Of a DNA stretch of 64,000 nucleotides, positions 35,583 through 43,364 are shown in pieces. The DNA comes from Bacteriovoracaceae bacterium (GTDB taxonomy: Bacteria; Bdellovibrionota; Bacteriovoracia; Bacteriovoracales; Bacteriovoracaceae). How positions within the stretch are numbered: the stretch's first letter is position 1; each line of letters opens with the position of its first letter. The notes under the pieces are model-generated. The model made no database searches. It worked only from the letters and a program-made list of their open reading frames with translations, and was not told the DNA's origin. The DNA is taken from contig JAEUWD010000017.1 in NCBI GenBank assembly GCA_016786485.1, positions 1-64,000 of the forward strand, written 5' to 3'. The translations under genes were made by a program, and so were the position numbers.

Positions 35583-36017
35583 ATGAAGAGTTTTTTAATC
35601 GTCAGTTTGTTTATGACTTTAATTTCTTGTCAGTCACAAAATTCTCCAGAAAATGTTTTATCAAGTTTTGTTAAACAAAATTTTGCAGGAAAATTAAGTA
35701 AAAGCGACTTGTCTGATATGACCACCGGAAAACTCAAAGCTTATATAGATGAATTATCGGATGAAGAATTGGATGCTTATTTAAGCTTAGAAAATAATAA
35801 ATATAATAAGTTAAAAATTCTGCATAAAGCTTGTGAAGCAGAAAAATGTTTTTTAACCTACACCATTAATTATTCAACGACACAAGATGATAAAAAAACG
35901 TTTGAGACTGACACCAAAAAGATTGCGGAGATTGTTTTAGAAAATAAGCTCTGGAAAATTAGCAATATTGAGCATATCAAAACATATCACGATGCTAAAG
36001 AAGAAATCCGACCTTAG
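35583..36017 (+). CDS. Small lipoprotein, unknown function
   Basis: 144 aa. Start is ATG 35583 (AAGGA upstream); ATG 35574 adds three residues before the signal. Leader MKSFLIVSLFMTLISC is a lipobox, then a compact charged helical domain with one further Cys pair (KACEAEKCF). It is adjacent to the PilZ-like membrane gene and probably cotranscribed. The stop abuts the convergent gene's stop. Confidence 0.72.
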   Translation: MKSFLIVSLFMTLISCQSQNSPENVLSSFVKQNFAGKLSKSDLSDMTTGKLKAYIDELSDEELDAYLSLENNKYNKLKILHKACEAEKCFLTYTINYSTTQDDKKTFETDTKKIAEIVLENKLWKISNIEHIKTYHDAKEEIRP

Positions 36018-36725
36018 TTAGGTTCCGGACGCTTTCAAGTAATTATATTCGCTCGGATTATTTCCTGTTGAATTGACTTCACCATAGATAGAAATGTGCT
36101 TTAAATAAAAAGCATATCCAAACATAGCGGAAGTAAAATACCATCCGGCCAAAAATAATAAGCTGGATGAAAGAGCAATCGTTATCGCCCATGAGAAGAA
36201 AAGGATTTCTGCTAAAAAGTTTTTACGAATAGCATTGGTTGTAATTAATAAAGCGGGCTTAATGGACAGTTTGTTATAGTGCATAAGCGGTGCTAAATGC
36301 AGTATGTAAAGCGAAGAAATAAATTCAATCGCAAAACCAAATAAGCCTAATAACATGAATCGTGAATTGTACTCAGCGGCCCAAAAACATAATTGAGCGA
36401 CAGTTGATACGGCCATTTTGAAGTAAGCCAAGGGCAGCATGGATTTAACTAGATTTTTATCAGTTAAAAACCTAAAGAAATGTTTTTGATTATAATTTTT
36501 GTCTTTTATCCAGTGATGAAAGAAATCAAAAAGACTGAGGTAGAGTAGACAATACAAAAAACTCGAAAATAAAAGACCAAAAGCAGGCACAAGTTTAGCT
36601 CCTTGTGAAATCACAAAGAAACACGCACCTACATAGAGAAACGGTTTTTTATAAGTTTTGGTTTCGTGCCAAGCTGTGAAAAACCAGTCCCAACCATGCT
36701 CAAAAGGTATTTTATTTATCTGCAT
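36018..36725 (-). CDS. Polytopic inner-membrane protein, unknown function
   Basis: 235 aa with about six hydrophobic segments (near residues 28-42, 48-70, 98-120, 125-150, 172-195 and 197-215). The N-terminus (IPFEHGWDWFFTAWHET) is cytoplasmic. It resembles EI24-like/CysZ-type membrane proteins only loosely, and I would not assign it. A near-consensus sigma-28 promoter drives it (36763-36789), divergent from the promoter of the next gene. Confidence 0.72.
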   Translation of the reverse strand: MQINKIPFEHGWDWFFTAWHETKTYKKPFLYVGACFFVISQGAKLVPAFGLLFSSFLYCLLYLSLFDFFHHWIKDKNYNQKHFFRFLTDKNLVKSMLPLAYFKMAVSTVAQLCFWAAEYNSRFMLLGLFGFAIEFISSLYILHLAPLMHYNKLSIKPALLITTNAIRKNFLAEILFFSWAITIALSSSLLFLAGWYFTSAMFGYAFYLKHISIYGEVNSTGNNPSEYNYLKASGT

Positions 36726-36762
36726 TATTGCATCCTTGTTAAATATATATTCGTTTCCCTTC

Positions 36763-36789
36763 TTATCGGTTGTTGAGCAAAAAACTTAA
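36763..36789 (-). promoter_or_regulatory. Sigma-28 (FliA) promoter, near consensus
   Basis: On the minus strand: TTAAGTTT, exactly 11 bp, ACCGATAA. This matches TAAAGTTT-N11-GCCGATAA at 14 of 16 positions. Transcription start is predicted near 36756, about 30 nt before the 36018-36725 start. Confidence 0.72.
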
Positions 36790-36812
36790 GTATTATTCTC
36801 GGCCATTATATT

Positions 36813-36839
36813 TAAAGTATTAGTCGATATATCCGATAA
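36813..36839 (+). promoter_or_regulatory. Sigma-28 (FliA) promoter, near consensus
   Basis: TAAAGTAT (36813-36820), exactly 11 bp, TCCGATAA (36832-36839): 14 of 16 positions match. The ATG of the 36847 gene begins 8 nt past the -10, so the transcript would be leaderless or nearly so. It is divergent from the promoter at 36763-36789. Confidence 0.75.
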
Positions 36840-36846
36840 GATAACT

Positions 36847-37380
36847 ATGGGAAGCGACCGTTTTAATGACGATTTTATTACCAAACTTGTAGACGAAACT
36901 CTGAGTGGAGTTGCACTTCGTCCTGATAAAAAGGAACAAAAGAAGCGCGACACTTACTTTGAGAAGAAGCGTATTGGAAAACGATTATCCAAAGGCTTGG
37001 TCAGTTCGATGAAAATCTTCTGCGAAGAACACAATATCTTTAGTAGTTATGGTGAATTCGATGAGAAGTCGGGTTGCTTTCGTTATCAATTAGGTGAAGA
37101 AGAACTCTATATTCCAAGTAATTGGGGTGCTTTTGATATTCATCATATGCCAGAAAAGATCGGCTTATTCTTTAAAATGGAAAAGCATGATCCTAATATG
37201 TTCTTAGAGGTTATCTCTAAGCATGTGGCGCAAAAATTTGTGCAGATTTACTGTTTTAAAGAAAAGGACGAGTTCCTGTTAGTCTTTTTAAATCGGTTTC
37301 ATGCCAAAATGCATGGACCATTTTTCGAAGATGTTTGCGATCATCAATCTGTAGCGGATAAAATAAAAAAGGCCAGCTAA
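36847..37380 (+). CDS. Cytoplasmic protein of unknown function under a sigma-28 promoter
   Basis: 177 aa, no signal or membrane segment. It has a Lys/Arg-rich N-terminal helix (RPDKKEQKKRD...KKRIGKRL), then an alpha/beta domain with aromatic patches (YIPSNWGAFDIHHMPEKIG). No family is recognised. It has no Shine-Dalgarno; the near-perfect FliA promoter puts the mRNA start at the ATG. Its stop codon is the loop of the terminator hairpin. Confidence 0.75.
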   Translation: MGSDRFNDDFITKLVDETLSGVALRPDKKEQKKRDTYFEKKRIGKRLSKGLVSSMKIFCEEHNIFSSYGEFDEKSGCFRYQLGEEELYIPSNWGAFDIHHMPEKIGLFFKMEKHDPNMFLEVISKHVAQKFVQIYCFKEKDEFLLVFLNRFHAKMHGPFFEDVCDHQSVADKIKKAS

Positions 37381-37392
37381 GCTGGCCTTTTT
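37362..37392. terminator. Bidirectional intrinsic terminator containing the stop codon
   Basis: GGCCAGC (37371-37377), loop TAA (the gene's own stop), GCTGGCC (37381-37387), flanked by an A-run and a T-run. It serves the 36847 gene and the convergent endonuclease-IV-like gene. Confidence 0.92.
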
Positions 37393-37402
37393 CTTCTTCA
37401 GT

Positions 37403-38245
37403 TTACTGAAGACTCATATAATATTCTTTCATTTTTACAGCATCTTTTTCAAGGTTTGGACTGTTGCAGATAATATATCCACGACAATCTTCATCTTTAA
37501 GCGCTCTTAATAAATCTTTCCAATTAAAGTCAGATTGATCAAGGTTTAGGTGTTTTAAGTCACCTTTAGAGTTACTGCTAATACCAGAAATATGGATGTG
37601 CATTTGCTTAAGCGCTTTTGCACCCAGTTCTTGCTTAAGAACTTTTAAAACTTCTACAAATTCTTCATAAGTATTGTACTGACCTGAACGAGCGTAAAGG
37701 TGTGAGAAGTCCATACAAGGCTTACAGCTGTTTACTGATTTAGTTAAACTAATTAGCTCTTCAAGTGAACCAAACTGACTTGATTTACCAGTAAGCTCAG
37801 GGCGAAGTTCAATTTCAATATCAAGACGAGAAAGACGTTCTTCAATAACGTTCATACTTTTCTCAACCAGATCAAAAACGTCATATGGCGAATCTTTCAT
37901 GTAGAAAGCCGCGTGGAAGGTCATCGATTCAGCACCGCAAAGATCAGAGATTTTAGCTGTCTGAATGATTCTTTCTACTGAAGAATCGATTTTATCTTGT
38001 TCGCGAGCATTTAAATTAATGTAGTAAGGACCATGAGAAGTAAGTGGAATACCTAGTTCGTAAGAAACTTTACGAAGCGCAGATGAAACTTCTTCTTTCA
38101 TGCGCACGCCATGAGCGAACTCAAGTTGCATACAATCCAGACCTAGTTCATGAATACGCTTAACCCCTTCAACCGGGTTACTTTTTTTCACTGTGCTATT
38201 CGGAACTCCAGCCGTACCAAACAATAAACGTTCAAACATAATCAC
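37403..38245 (-). CDS. Endonuclease IV / xylose-isomerase-like TIM barrel protein
   Basis: 280 aa, a size typical of Nfo. Metal-site segments line up: HGPYYINL, TFHAAFY, ELRPELTG, CMDFSHLYAR, HIHISGI and KGDLKHLNL. The last ligand, normally Glu in an ETP/ESP segment, appears as Asn (IICNSPNL). It may be an AP endonuclease with an altered third-metal site, or a sugar isomerase/epimerase relative. The BFD-like gene lies 7 nt upstream in the same direction. Confidence 0.82.
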   Translation of the reverse strand: MIMFERLLFGTAGVPNSTVKKSNPVEGVKRIHELGLDCMQLEFAHGVRMKEEVSSALRKVSYELGIPLTSHGPYYINLNAREQDKIDSSVERIIQTAKISDLCGAESMTFHAAFYMKDSPYDVFDLVEKSMNVIEERLSRLDIEIELRPELTGKSSQFGSLEELISLTKSVNSCKPCMDFSHLYARSGQYNTYEEFVEVLKVLKQELGAKALKQMHIHISGISSNSKGDLKHLNLDQSDFNWKDLLRALKDEDCRGYIICNSPNLEKDAVKMKEYYMSLQ

Positions 38246-38252
38246 CAGCCTA

Positions 38253-38477
38253 TTAAAATATATTGTCTATCCACGTATCTTTGTTTTTCACACAACTTTG
38301 ACAACCACTACCAAAACCAAATTTTTGTTTAAGTATCTCAAGATCAATTTCAGATCGTTGCTTAAACAAACTTTTAATCTCAGCCACACTAACACAATTA
38401 CACTCACAGATGAGTAAATTGTTATCAAGTAGGTATTTCGTATAATTTAAGTCTAAATGGGCGTTTAACTCATCCAA
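38253..38477 (-). CDS. BFD-like [2Fe-2S] protein
   Basis: 74 aa, TTG start (no ATG is available in frame). CECNCVSVAEIKSL and FGSGCQSCVKNKD give the Cx1C...CxxC arrangement of bacterioferritin-associated ferredoxin and other BFD domains. In BFD proteins this cluster reports on iron status and helps release iron from bacterioferritin, but no bfr gene is in the window. The start is uncertain. Probably cotranscribed with the endonuclease-IV-like gene. Confidence 0.78.
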   Translation of the reverse strand: MDELNAHLDLNYTKYLLDNNLLICECNCVSVAEIKSLFKQRSEIDLEILKQKFGFGSGCQSCVKNKDTWIDNIF

Positions 38478-38598
38478 TGTTTGCTCATTTATGTAAAAAA
38501 TACACAGTCAAAAGTTAATCTTCGAACTTATAGCCTTAAACCAGATTTTTGTCCAATTTTTATAACGAAGTGTGTAAAAAAACCATTTGAGAGAAGCC

Positions 38599-38627
38599 TT
38601 GGTAGAAGCTTGATTTTGCATTAAAAT
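38599..38627 (+). promoter_or_regulatory. Sigma-70-type promoter of the HtpX-like/kinase/lspA-lgt operon
   Basis: TTGGTA (38599-38604), a 17-bp spacer and TAAAAT (38622-38627). It lies about 20 nt before the TTG start of the next gene. It would drive the whole block to lgt. Confidence 0.5.
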
Positions 38628-38648
38628 AAATGAAAACGAGGGCTTATT

Positions 38649-39458
38649 TTGCAGACATTAAAGATTTTAGTTTTTATTTTGTTATCAATATTTATTGGAT
38701 TTCACCTAGGCTACATCCTTTTTCCATACGAATGGCGCTTAGTCATTTTGGCGTTATTGTGTTTGGGGGGAATCGGAGTCATTTTTTATGCTGATAAAAT
38801 CTTGTTGGCGCTTCTGCGCTCAAGAGAAGTTATTGATACCATTGAGCATTCATTTTTTCAGCGAATCAAAAACGTGGCCTTTAAACTAGGAACACCCTCA
38901 CCACGCGTTTTTGCTTATCGCGGAAACGTTTCGCGTATTTTTGCGCTTCAAAGTCGAAAAGATATTTCATTAGTTTTTGAAGCTAAGATCTTAAGTAAGC
39001 TTAGCCCGGAAGAACAGACCGCGCTTATTACTTATATGTTGTTAACTTTACGCGCCGGTGGAGCAAAACGCCGAACTCTTGTTTACGCGATTTCCTCTAT
39101 GCTTATTAATAGTCTCTATTTCTTGCGCGATAAGTTGACGACTTGGATGAAAATCAATTTTGTAAGTAACGCACTGGTGTTTTTGTATGCGTTGATTGTT
39201 CGGCCAATAGTCATCTCGCTTTTTTCGATCGCCTTTACGAAGAAAGAGAAACGTAAGATTAAGGCTTTACTCGCGACACATTTAACAGATAGTGAAATGT
39301 TGAATTCTGCCATGACTAAAATTAGTTATCGTACTTTCAATGAAGATCTGATTGAAAACACACTTATTAATTTCTTAAATCAAAAACCAAGTGATGGGAA
39401 AATCAAAAGATACGTGGATATTTTTGAAGTTTTTCCGGTGCTAGAGATTGATACATAA
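38649..39458 (+). CDS. HtpX/M48-like membrane protein lacking HExxH
   Basis: 269 aa; TTG start with GAGGG 6 nt upstream. Two N-terminal helices (about residues 5-24 and 28-52) are followed by FFQRIKNVAFKLGTPSPRVFAY, IFALQSRKDISLVFEAKILSKLSPEEQTALIT, the usual M48 order around NAFA and the catalytic helix. Where HExxH should lie is TYMLLTL, so the zinc site is gone. Two more membrane helices follow at about 140-200. A regulatory pseudo-protease is possible. It overlaps the kinase frame only if the latter starts at TTG 39448. Confidence 0.75.
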   Translation: MQTLKILVFILLSIFIGFHLGYILFPYEWRLVILALLCLGGIGVIFYADKILLALLRSREVIDTIEHSFFQRIKNVAFKLGTPSPRVFAYRGNVSRIFALQSRKDISLVFEAKILSKLSPEEQTALITYMLLTLRAGGAKRRTLVYAISSMLINSLYFLRDKLTTWMKINFVSNALVFLYALIVRPIVISLFSIAFTKKEKRKIKALLATHLTDSEMLNSAMTKISYRTFNEDLIENTLINFLNQKPSDGKIKRYVDIFEVFPVLEIDT

Positions 39459-39459
39459 A

Positions 39460-41349
39460 ATGCTTAAGCTATTTCAACTTCTCAAAGAAAGATTAAAAAA
39501 AGTTGAATACAATAATTTTTACCCACTTTTTTTTACCATCGTATTTATTCTGATTCTCATCCAATACTCATTCTCAACCTTGGATGCTATTTTTTATGAT
39601 CTATGGATTAAATTTGATTTAGGGCCTAAGAGTAAAGACCAAATTGTTTTGGTTTATCAGAATGAAGAAAGTGACGAATTTTTAGGTGAAATCTATCCTT
39701 ATACTTATGCCACTCACTATCGTGTGGTTGAGAAAATTCTTAAAGATAAACCTTTGGGGCTTAATTATTTGGTGCAACTACTAGAGCCTGAATCAAAGGC
39801 GGAGAAAGAGTATTTTGATAATTTTAAATCAGTACTAGATAAATTTAAAAAAGAAAAAGGCTTGGTCCTTTTTGGGACGGAAATGGATGCTTGGGGTGAG
39901 CAATTACCACCGCAAGAACTCAGAAGTCTCAGTTATTCACTTTCATCTATAAACGTCGATAGTAGTATTTTTGCAAAAGATGATATTTCCAGACGCGCGA
40001 TTCTTAATTTTTCAGGTGAAGATTCTTTGCACTTAATCTCGGCCAATTTTTTGCGTCATCAACGAGGGCTACCTCCCCGAGATGCAAGTGCGTATTGGGG
40101 AAACTATTATAATAAAGAAGCTGATGCAACTTTTGTTCTTTATCGTTTTTTTGATAATCCGAATGAATCCAAGGGAAAAGTTATTTCACTTCCCATTCAT
40201 AGTGTGTTCTCAACACCAGATGATTTTTTCAAGGATAAACTAGTTATTATCGGACCGAAATATCTTTCTAATTCATCTGACTTTGTTTTAACGCCGTTTA
40301 AAAATGAATCGGAAAAAGCTCCTAAGTTGAATGTTCACGCCAATATTATAGAAAGTTTGGCGCAGGATAAAACCATTTTTCAGATTCCTGATTTCGCGAC
40401 TGATATGCTTGCCATTTTATTATCGGTCGTACTTTCATACATTATTTCTCACGTGCGCCCGACACGCGGTTTAATGATTACCGTCGCCATTATGCTGGTG
40501 ATCTTTATTATTTCTTTCACACTCTTTTCCAGTTTTGGTTTATGGCTGCGACTTTCGCATCTTATTCTCAGTGTCTTTGTCGTTTATTATATCTGGGTTC
40601 CTTTCCGAGCGATTGGTGAATATCAAACTCGTTTTGCCATCGAAGAAGAAGCAAAATTATTAAAGCAGGTGGACAATCTTAAGCGAAATTTCATTTCACT
40701 GATGAGCCACGATCTAAAAACACCGGTGGCCAAAATCGCAGGCATTGCTGATATTCTAGCGGTTCAATATCAGAACACTCCAGAGCAAGCGAAGTTGATT
40801 CATAATATTGTGAACTCGACCAAAGAGTTGAATGGATTTATTTCTTCAATTTTAGATTTAACCAAAGTTGAAAGCCAAAACTTATCACTCAAATTAGTCG
40901 CCAAAGATGTTAATATTTTAATTGAAAACGTCGTCGAATTACTTCGTTATGAAGCCACAGAAAACGAGATTGAAGTAAGTCTCCATCTTGGGCCTTTATA
41001 TCCGATAAATGTGGATGTGGAATTGATTAGACGTGTACTGTCGAATCTCATCGAGAATGCGATTAAATATTCGGGCAAAGGTTCTAAGGTTGAAATTGCC
41101 ACAAAAGATGATGACACATGGGTCTATATAGAGATAAAAGATAATGGAATCGGGATTGCTCAGGATGATTTAGAGCATATTTTCAAAAAGTTCTATCGGG
41201 TACAAAATGATTCTAAGCATAGAATCAAAGGTTCTGGTTTAGGCCTCTACCTGGTAAAATATTTTATCGAACTCCACCAAGGTGAAATTCTGGTTGAATC
41301 AAAACCAGGTGCGGGAACAAAGTTTGTGGTTAAGTTAAGAAATAAATAG
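39460..41349 (+). CDS. CHASE2-domain sensor histidine kinase
   Basis: 629 aa from ATG 39460. Topology: one N-terminal helix (about 20-40), a large periplasmic CHASE2 domain, then about three helices (310-385). HisKA follows with SLMSHDLKTPVAKIAG (phospho-His about 417), the N box NLIENAIKYSG, G1 DNGIGIAQDD and G2 GSGLGLYLVK. The response regulator follows after 17 bp, so it is the cognate kinase. The input ligand is unknown. CHASE2 is an extracytoplasmic sensing domain. Confidence 0.94.
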   Translation: MLKLFQLLKERLKKVEYNNFYPLFFTIVFILILIQYSFSTLDAIFYDLWIKFDLGPKSKDQIVLVYQNEESDEFLGEIYPYTYATHYRVVEKILKDKPLGLNYLVQLLEPESKAEKEYFDNFKSVLDKFKKEKGLVLFGTEMDAWGEQLPPQELRSLSYSLSSINVDSSIFAKDDISRRAILNFSGEDSLHLISANFLRHQRGLPPRDASAYWGNYYNKEADATFVLYRFFDNPNESKGKVISLPIHSVFSTPDDFFKDKLVIIGPKYLSNSSDFVLTPFKNESEKAPKLNVHANIIESLAQDKTIFQIPDFATDMLAILLSVVLSYIISHVRPTRGLMITVAIMLVIFIISFTLFSSFGLWLRLSHLILSVFVVYYIWVPFRAIGEYQTRFAIEEEAKLLKQVDNLKRNFISLMSHDLKTPVAKIAGIADILAVQYQNTPEQAKLIHNIVNSTKELNGFISSILDLTKVESQNLSLKLVAKDVNILIENVVELLRYEATENEIEVSLHLGPLYPINVDVELIRRVLSNLIENAIKYSGKGSKVEIATKDDDTWVYIEIKDNGIGIAQDDLEHIFKKFYRVQNDSKHRIKGSGLGLYLVKYFIELHQGEILVESKPGAGTKFVVKLRNK

Positions 41350-41366
41350 GCACGAAGAGAGGATTT

Positions 41367-42857
41367 ATGAACAAAGTATTAGTGGTTGACGATGACAAGG
41401 TTCTTCAAGGATCAGTTCGCCAAGCATTGGAATATCATCACTTCCTAGTCGATGTTGCTGACAATGGTAAAGAAGCCGTTGCGGCTGTTTATAAAGAAAA
41501 ATACGACCTCGTGGTTATGGACGTTAACATGCCTGAAATGGACGGGATACAGGCCCTCGTAGAAATCAAAAAACATGATCCATCAATCATCGTGATTATC
41601 TTAACCGCTTTCTCAAACGTACAAGATGCAGTGAAGGCCGTTAAAGAAGGTGCTTATAATTACTTAGAAAAACCAATCTCTTCAGATAACTTAGTAGCGC
41701 TTATTAAACGTGCGCTAAAAGCTCGCTCACTTGTTGAGACCACAGCGTTCTCAGCTCCTATGTTGTCACTAGGCGACGGACAAAATGACGGAAAATTTGT
41801 AGGTGAATCTAACGTAATGAAAAAAGTTTTTAATATTATTTCCAAGCTCGCAAAAGTTAATACGCCAGTTCTTATTCGTGGTGAATCAGGAACAGGTAAA
41901 GAGCTTGTCGCAAAAGCTATTCACTTCAATGGCCCAAGAAAAGACGAAAAATTTGTCACACTTAACTGTGGTGCCGTGCCTGAAAATTTAATTGAGTCAG
42001 AACTTTTTGGCCACGAAAAGGGAGCCTTCACTGGTGCTTCAGATCGCAAGATTGGTAAGTTTCAATATGCCGATGGAGGAACACTTTTCTTAGATGAAAT
42101 TGGTGATATTTCTCCGGCGATGCAAGTAAAGTTACTTCGCGTTCTTCAGGAGAAAAAATTTACTCCGATTGGCTCTAATCGCGAAGTTTCAAGTGATGTG
42201 CGTATTATCGCAGCTTCACACAAGCCTTTTGAAAAAATGATTAAAGATGGATCGTTTCGTGAAGATTTGTTCTATCGTTTGAATGTTCTTCCGGTTTATC
42301 TACCGCCGCTACGTGAAAGAACTTCAGACATTCCACACTTATCAAATTATTATTTAAATTTTTTCAATTCACATCATGGTTTAAATATTCGTGGTATTTC
42401 GCCTGAGGCCATGAAAATTTTTGAAAGCTATAGTTGGCCAGGAAATATTCGTGAACTTCGAAATATTATTGAACATTGCTTTATTATGGAATCATCTGAT
42501 CAAATCGAAGTAAGCTCATTGCCTTCAACTATGTTTAAAGCGAAAAGCTCGAATGAAAAAGATGATCGCAGCGAAAGCTTGATTGATATTGAAGAAATTC
42601 AAAACTCTGTTTTGAACGAATCTGATAAATCGGGAGATTCAACCAAGTATCAAGTAACAGTTTCAATGAAAAGTCCGGATGGAACTAAGCTTGATTTTCA
42701 AATAGCGAAGGATGAATTTGAAAAAGAATTTATCATTCAGGCTTTAAAAGTGAATAAGGGAAAAATTAATCAAACGGCCCTAAATGCAAATATTCCGAAG
42801 AAAACACTTTTAAGAAAAATAGAAAAATACGAAATCAATCCGAAGACATACTACTAG
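41367..42857 (+). CDS. NtrC-type sigma-54-dependent response regulator
   Basis: 496 aa. Receiver domain with acidic D8/D9, phospho-acceptor D52 (VVMDVNMPEMDG) and K near 104. AAA+ domain with Walker A GESGTGKE (about 172), the sigma-54-contacting GAFTGA loop (about 219) and a DEIGDIS Walker B. C-terminal Fis-type HTH (KINQTALNANIPKKTLLRKI). AGAGGA precedes the ATG. It pairs with the CHASE2 kinase. Targets would have -24/-12 promoters. Confidence 0.96.
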   Translation: MNKVLVVDDDKVLQGSVRQALEYHHFLVDVADNGKEAVAAVYKEKYDLVVMDVNMPEMDGIQALVEIKKHDPSIIVIILTAFSNVQDAVKAVKEGAYNYLEKPISSDNLVALIKRALKARSLVETTAFSAPMLSLGDGQNDGKFVGESNVMKKVFNIISKLAKVNTPVLIRGESGTGKELVAKAIHFNGPRKDEKFVTLNCGAVPENLIESELFGHEKGAFTGASDRKIGKFQYADGGTLFLDEIGDISPAMQVKLLRVLQEKKFTPIGSNREVSSDVRIIAASHKPFEKMIKDGSFREDLFYRLNVLPVYLPPLRERTSDIPHLSNYYLNFFNSHHGLNIRGISPEAMKIFESYSWPGNIRELRNIIEHCFIMESSDQIEVSSLPSTMFKAKSSNEKDDRSESLIDIEEIQNSVLNESDKSGDSTKYQVTVSMKSPDGTKLDFQIAKDEFEKEFIIQALKVNKGKINQTALNANIPKKTLLRKIEKYEINPKTYY

Positions 42858-42863
42858 AATTTT

Positions 42864-43364
42864 ATGATGAATCGTTTTTGGAAATTACTATTATTAATAG
42901 TATTTATTATTTTAACTGATCAGTTCGCGAAAGCGGCGATTCAAACTCATTTGAGTGTGGGGGACAGCGAAGCTGTTTGGGACGGAATATTTTATATTAG
43001 TCATCTTTGTAATTATGGCGCGCTCATGGGTTTTTTATCTGAAGCTCCTAAGTATCTTCGAACTTTTGTTTTTCTTTATATGCCAATTTTGGCCGCGCTA
43101 TTACTTATTGCCATGCTAGTGATGTCACTGAAGCAACGTTTTTATTTAAGCCTGATTTATTCATTGGTTCTGGCCGGAGTCGTTTCAAATACACTTGATC
43201 GAGCAACGTTAGGTTATGTGGTCGATTGGATTTCGATTAAATTCGGTGGTTTTACATTCCCAACCTTTAATCTGGCAGATGCTTCGATTGCCATTGGTAT
43301 TGGAATTATTTTGGTGGATCTGCTTATTGATTTATTTCTTAAGGCACCACCGAAGGACGCTTAG
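42864..43364 (+). CDS. lspA: Lipoprotein signal peptidase (SPase II)
   Basis: 166 aa, four membrane helices. Catalytic aspartates are in NTLDRATLGYVVDW and FNLADASIAIG; the third motif is CNYGALMGFL. It cleaves prolipoproteins before the lipidated Cys. It starts 6 bp after the response regulator and overlaps lgt by one base (TAGTG). Many proteins in this window carry lipoboxes, its substrates. Confidence 0.95.
   Translation: MMNRFWKLLLLIVFIILTDQFAKAAIQTHLSVGDSEAVWDGIFYISHLCNYGALMGFLSEAPKYLRTFVFLYMPILAALLLIAMLVMSLKQRFYLSLIYSLVLAGVVSNTLDRATLGYVVDWISIKFGGFTFPTFNLADASIAIGIGIILVDLLIDLFLKAPPKDA

Noticed and set aside
37396-37411. CTTCAG-TTTA-CTGAAG hairpin near the terminator
   Set aside because: Falls across the stop codon of the endonuclease-IV-like gene and has no T-run; the neighbouring GC-rich hairpin explains termination.
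38508-38621. 37-codon minus-strand open frame upstream of the BFD-like gene
   Set aside because: No Shine-Dalgarno, overlaps the predicted promoter of the 38649 gene, Trp/Lys-rich composition unlike neighbours; not enough to call a gene.
40994-41001. TCCGATAA within the CHASE2 histidine kinase gene
   Set aside because: Encodes YPIN in a well-conserved frame; no -35 and no downstream gene start.
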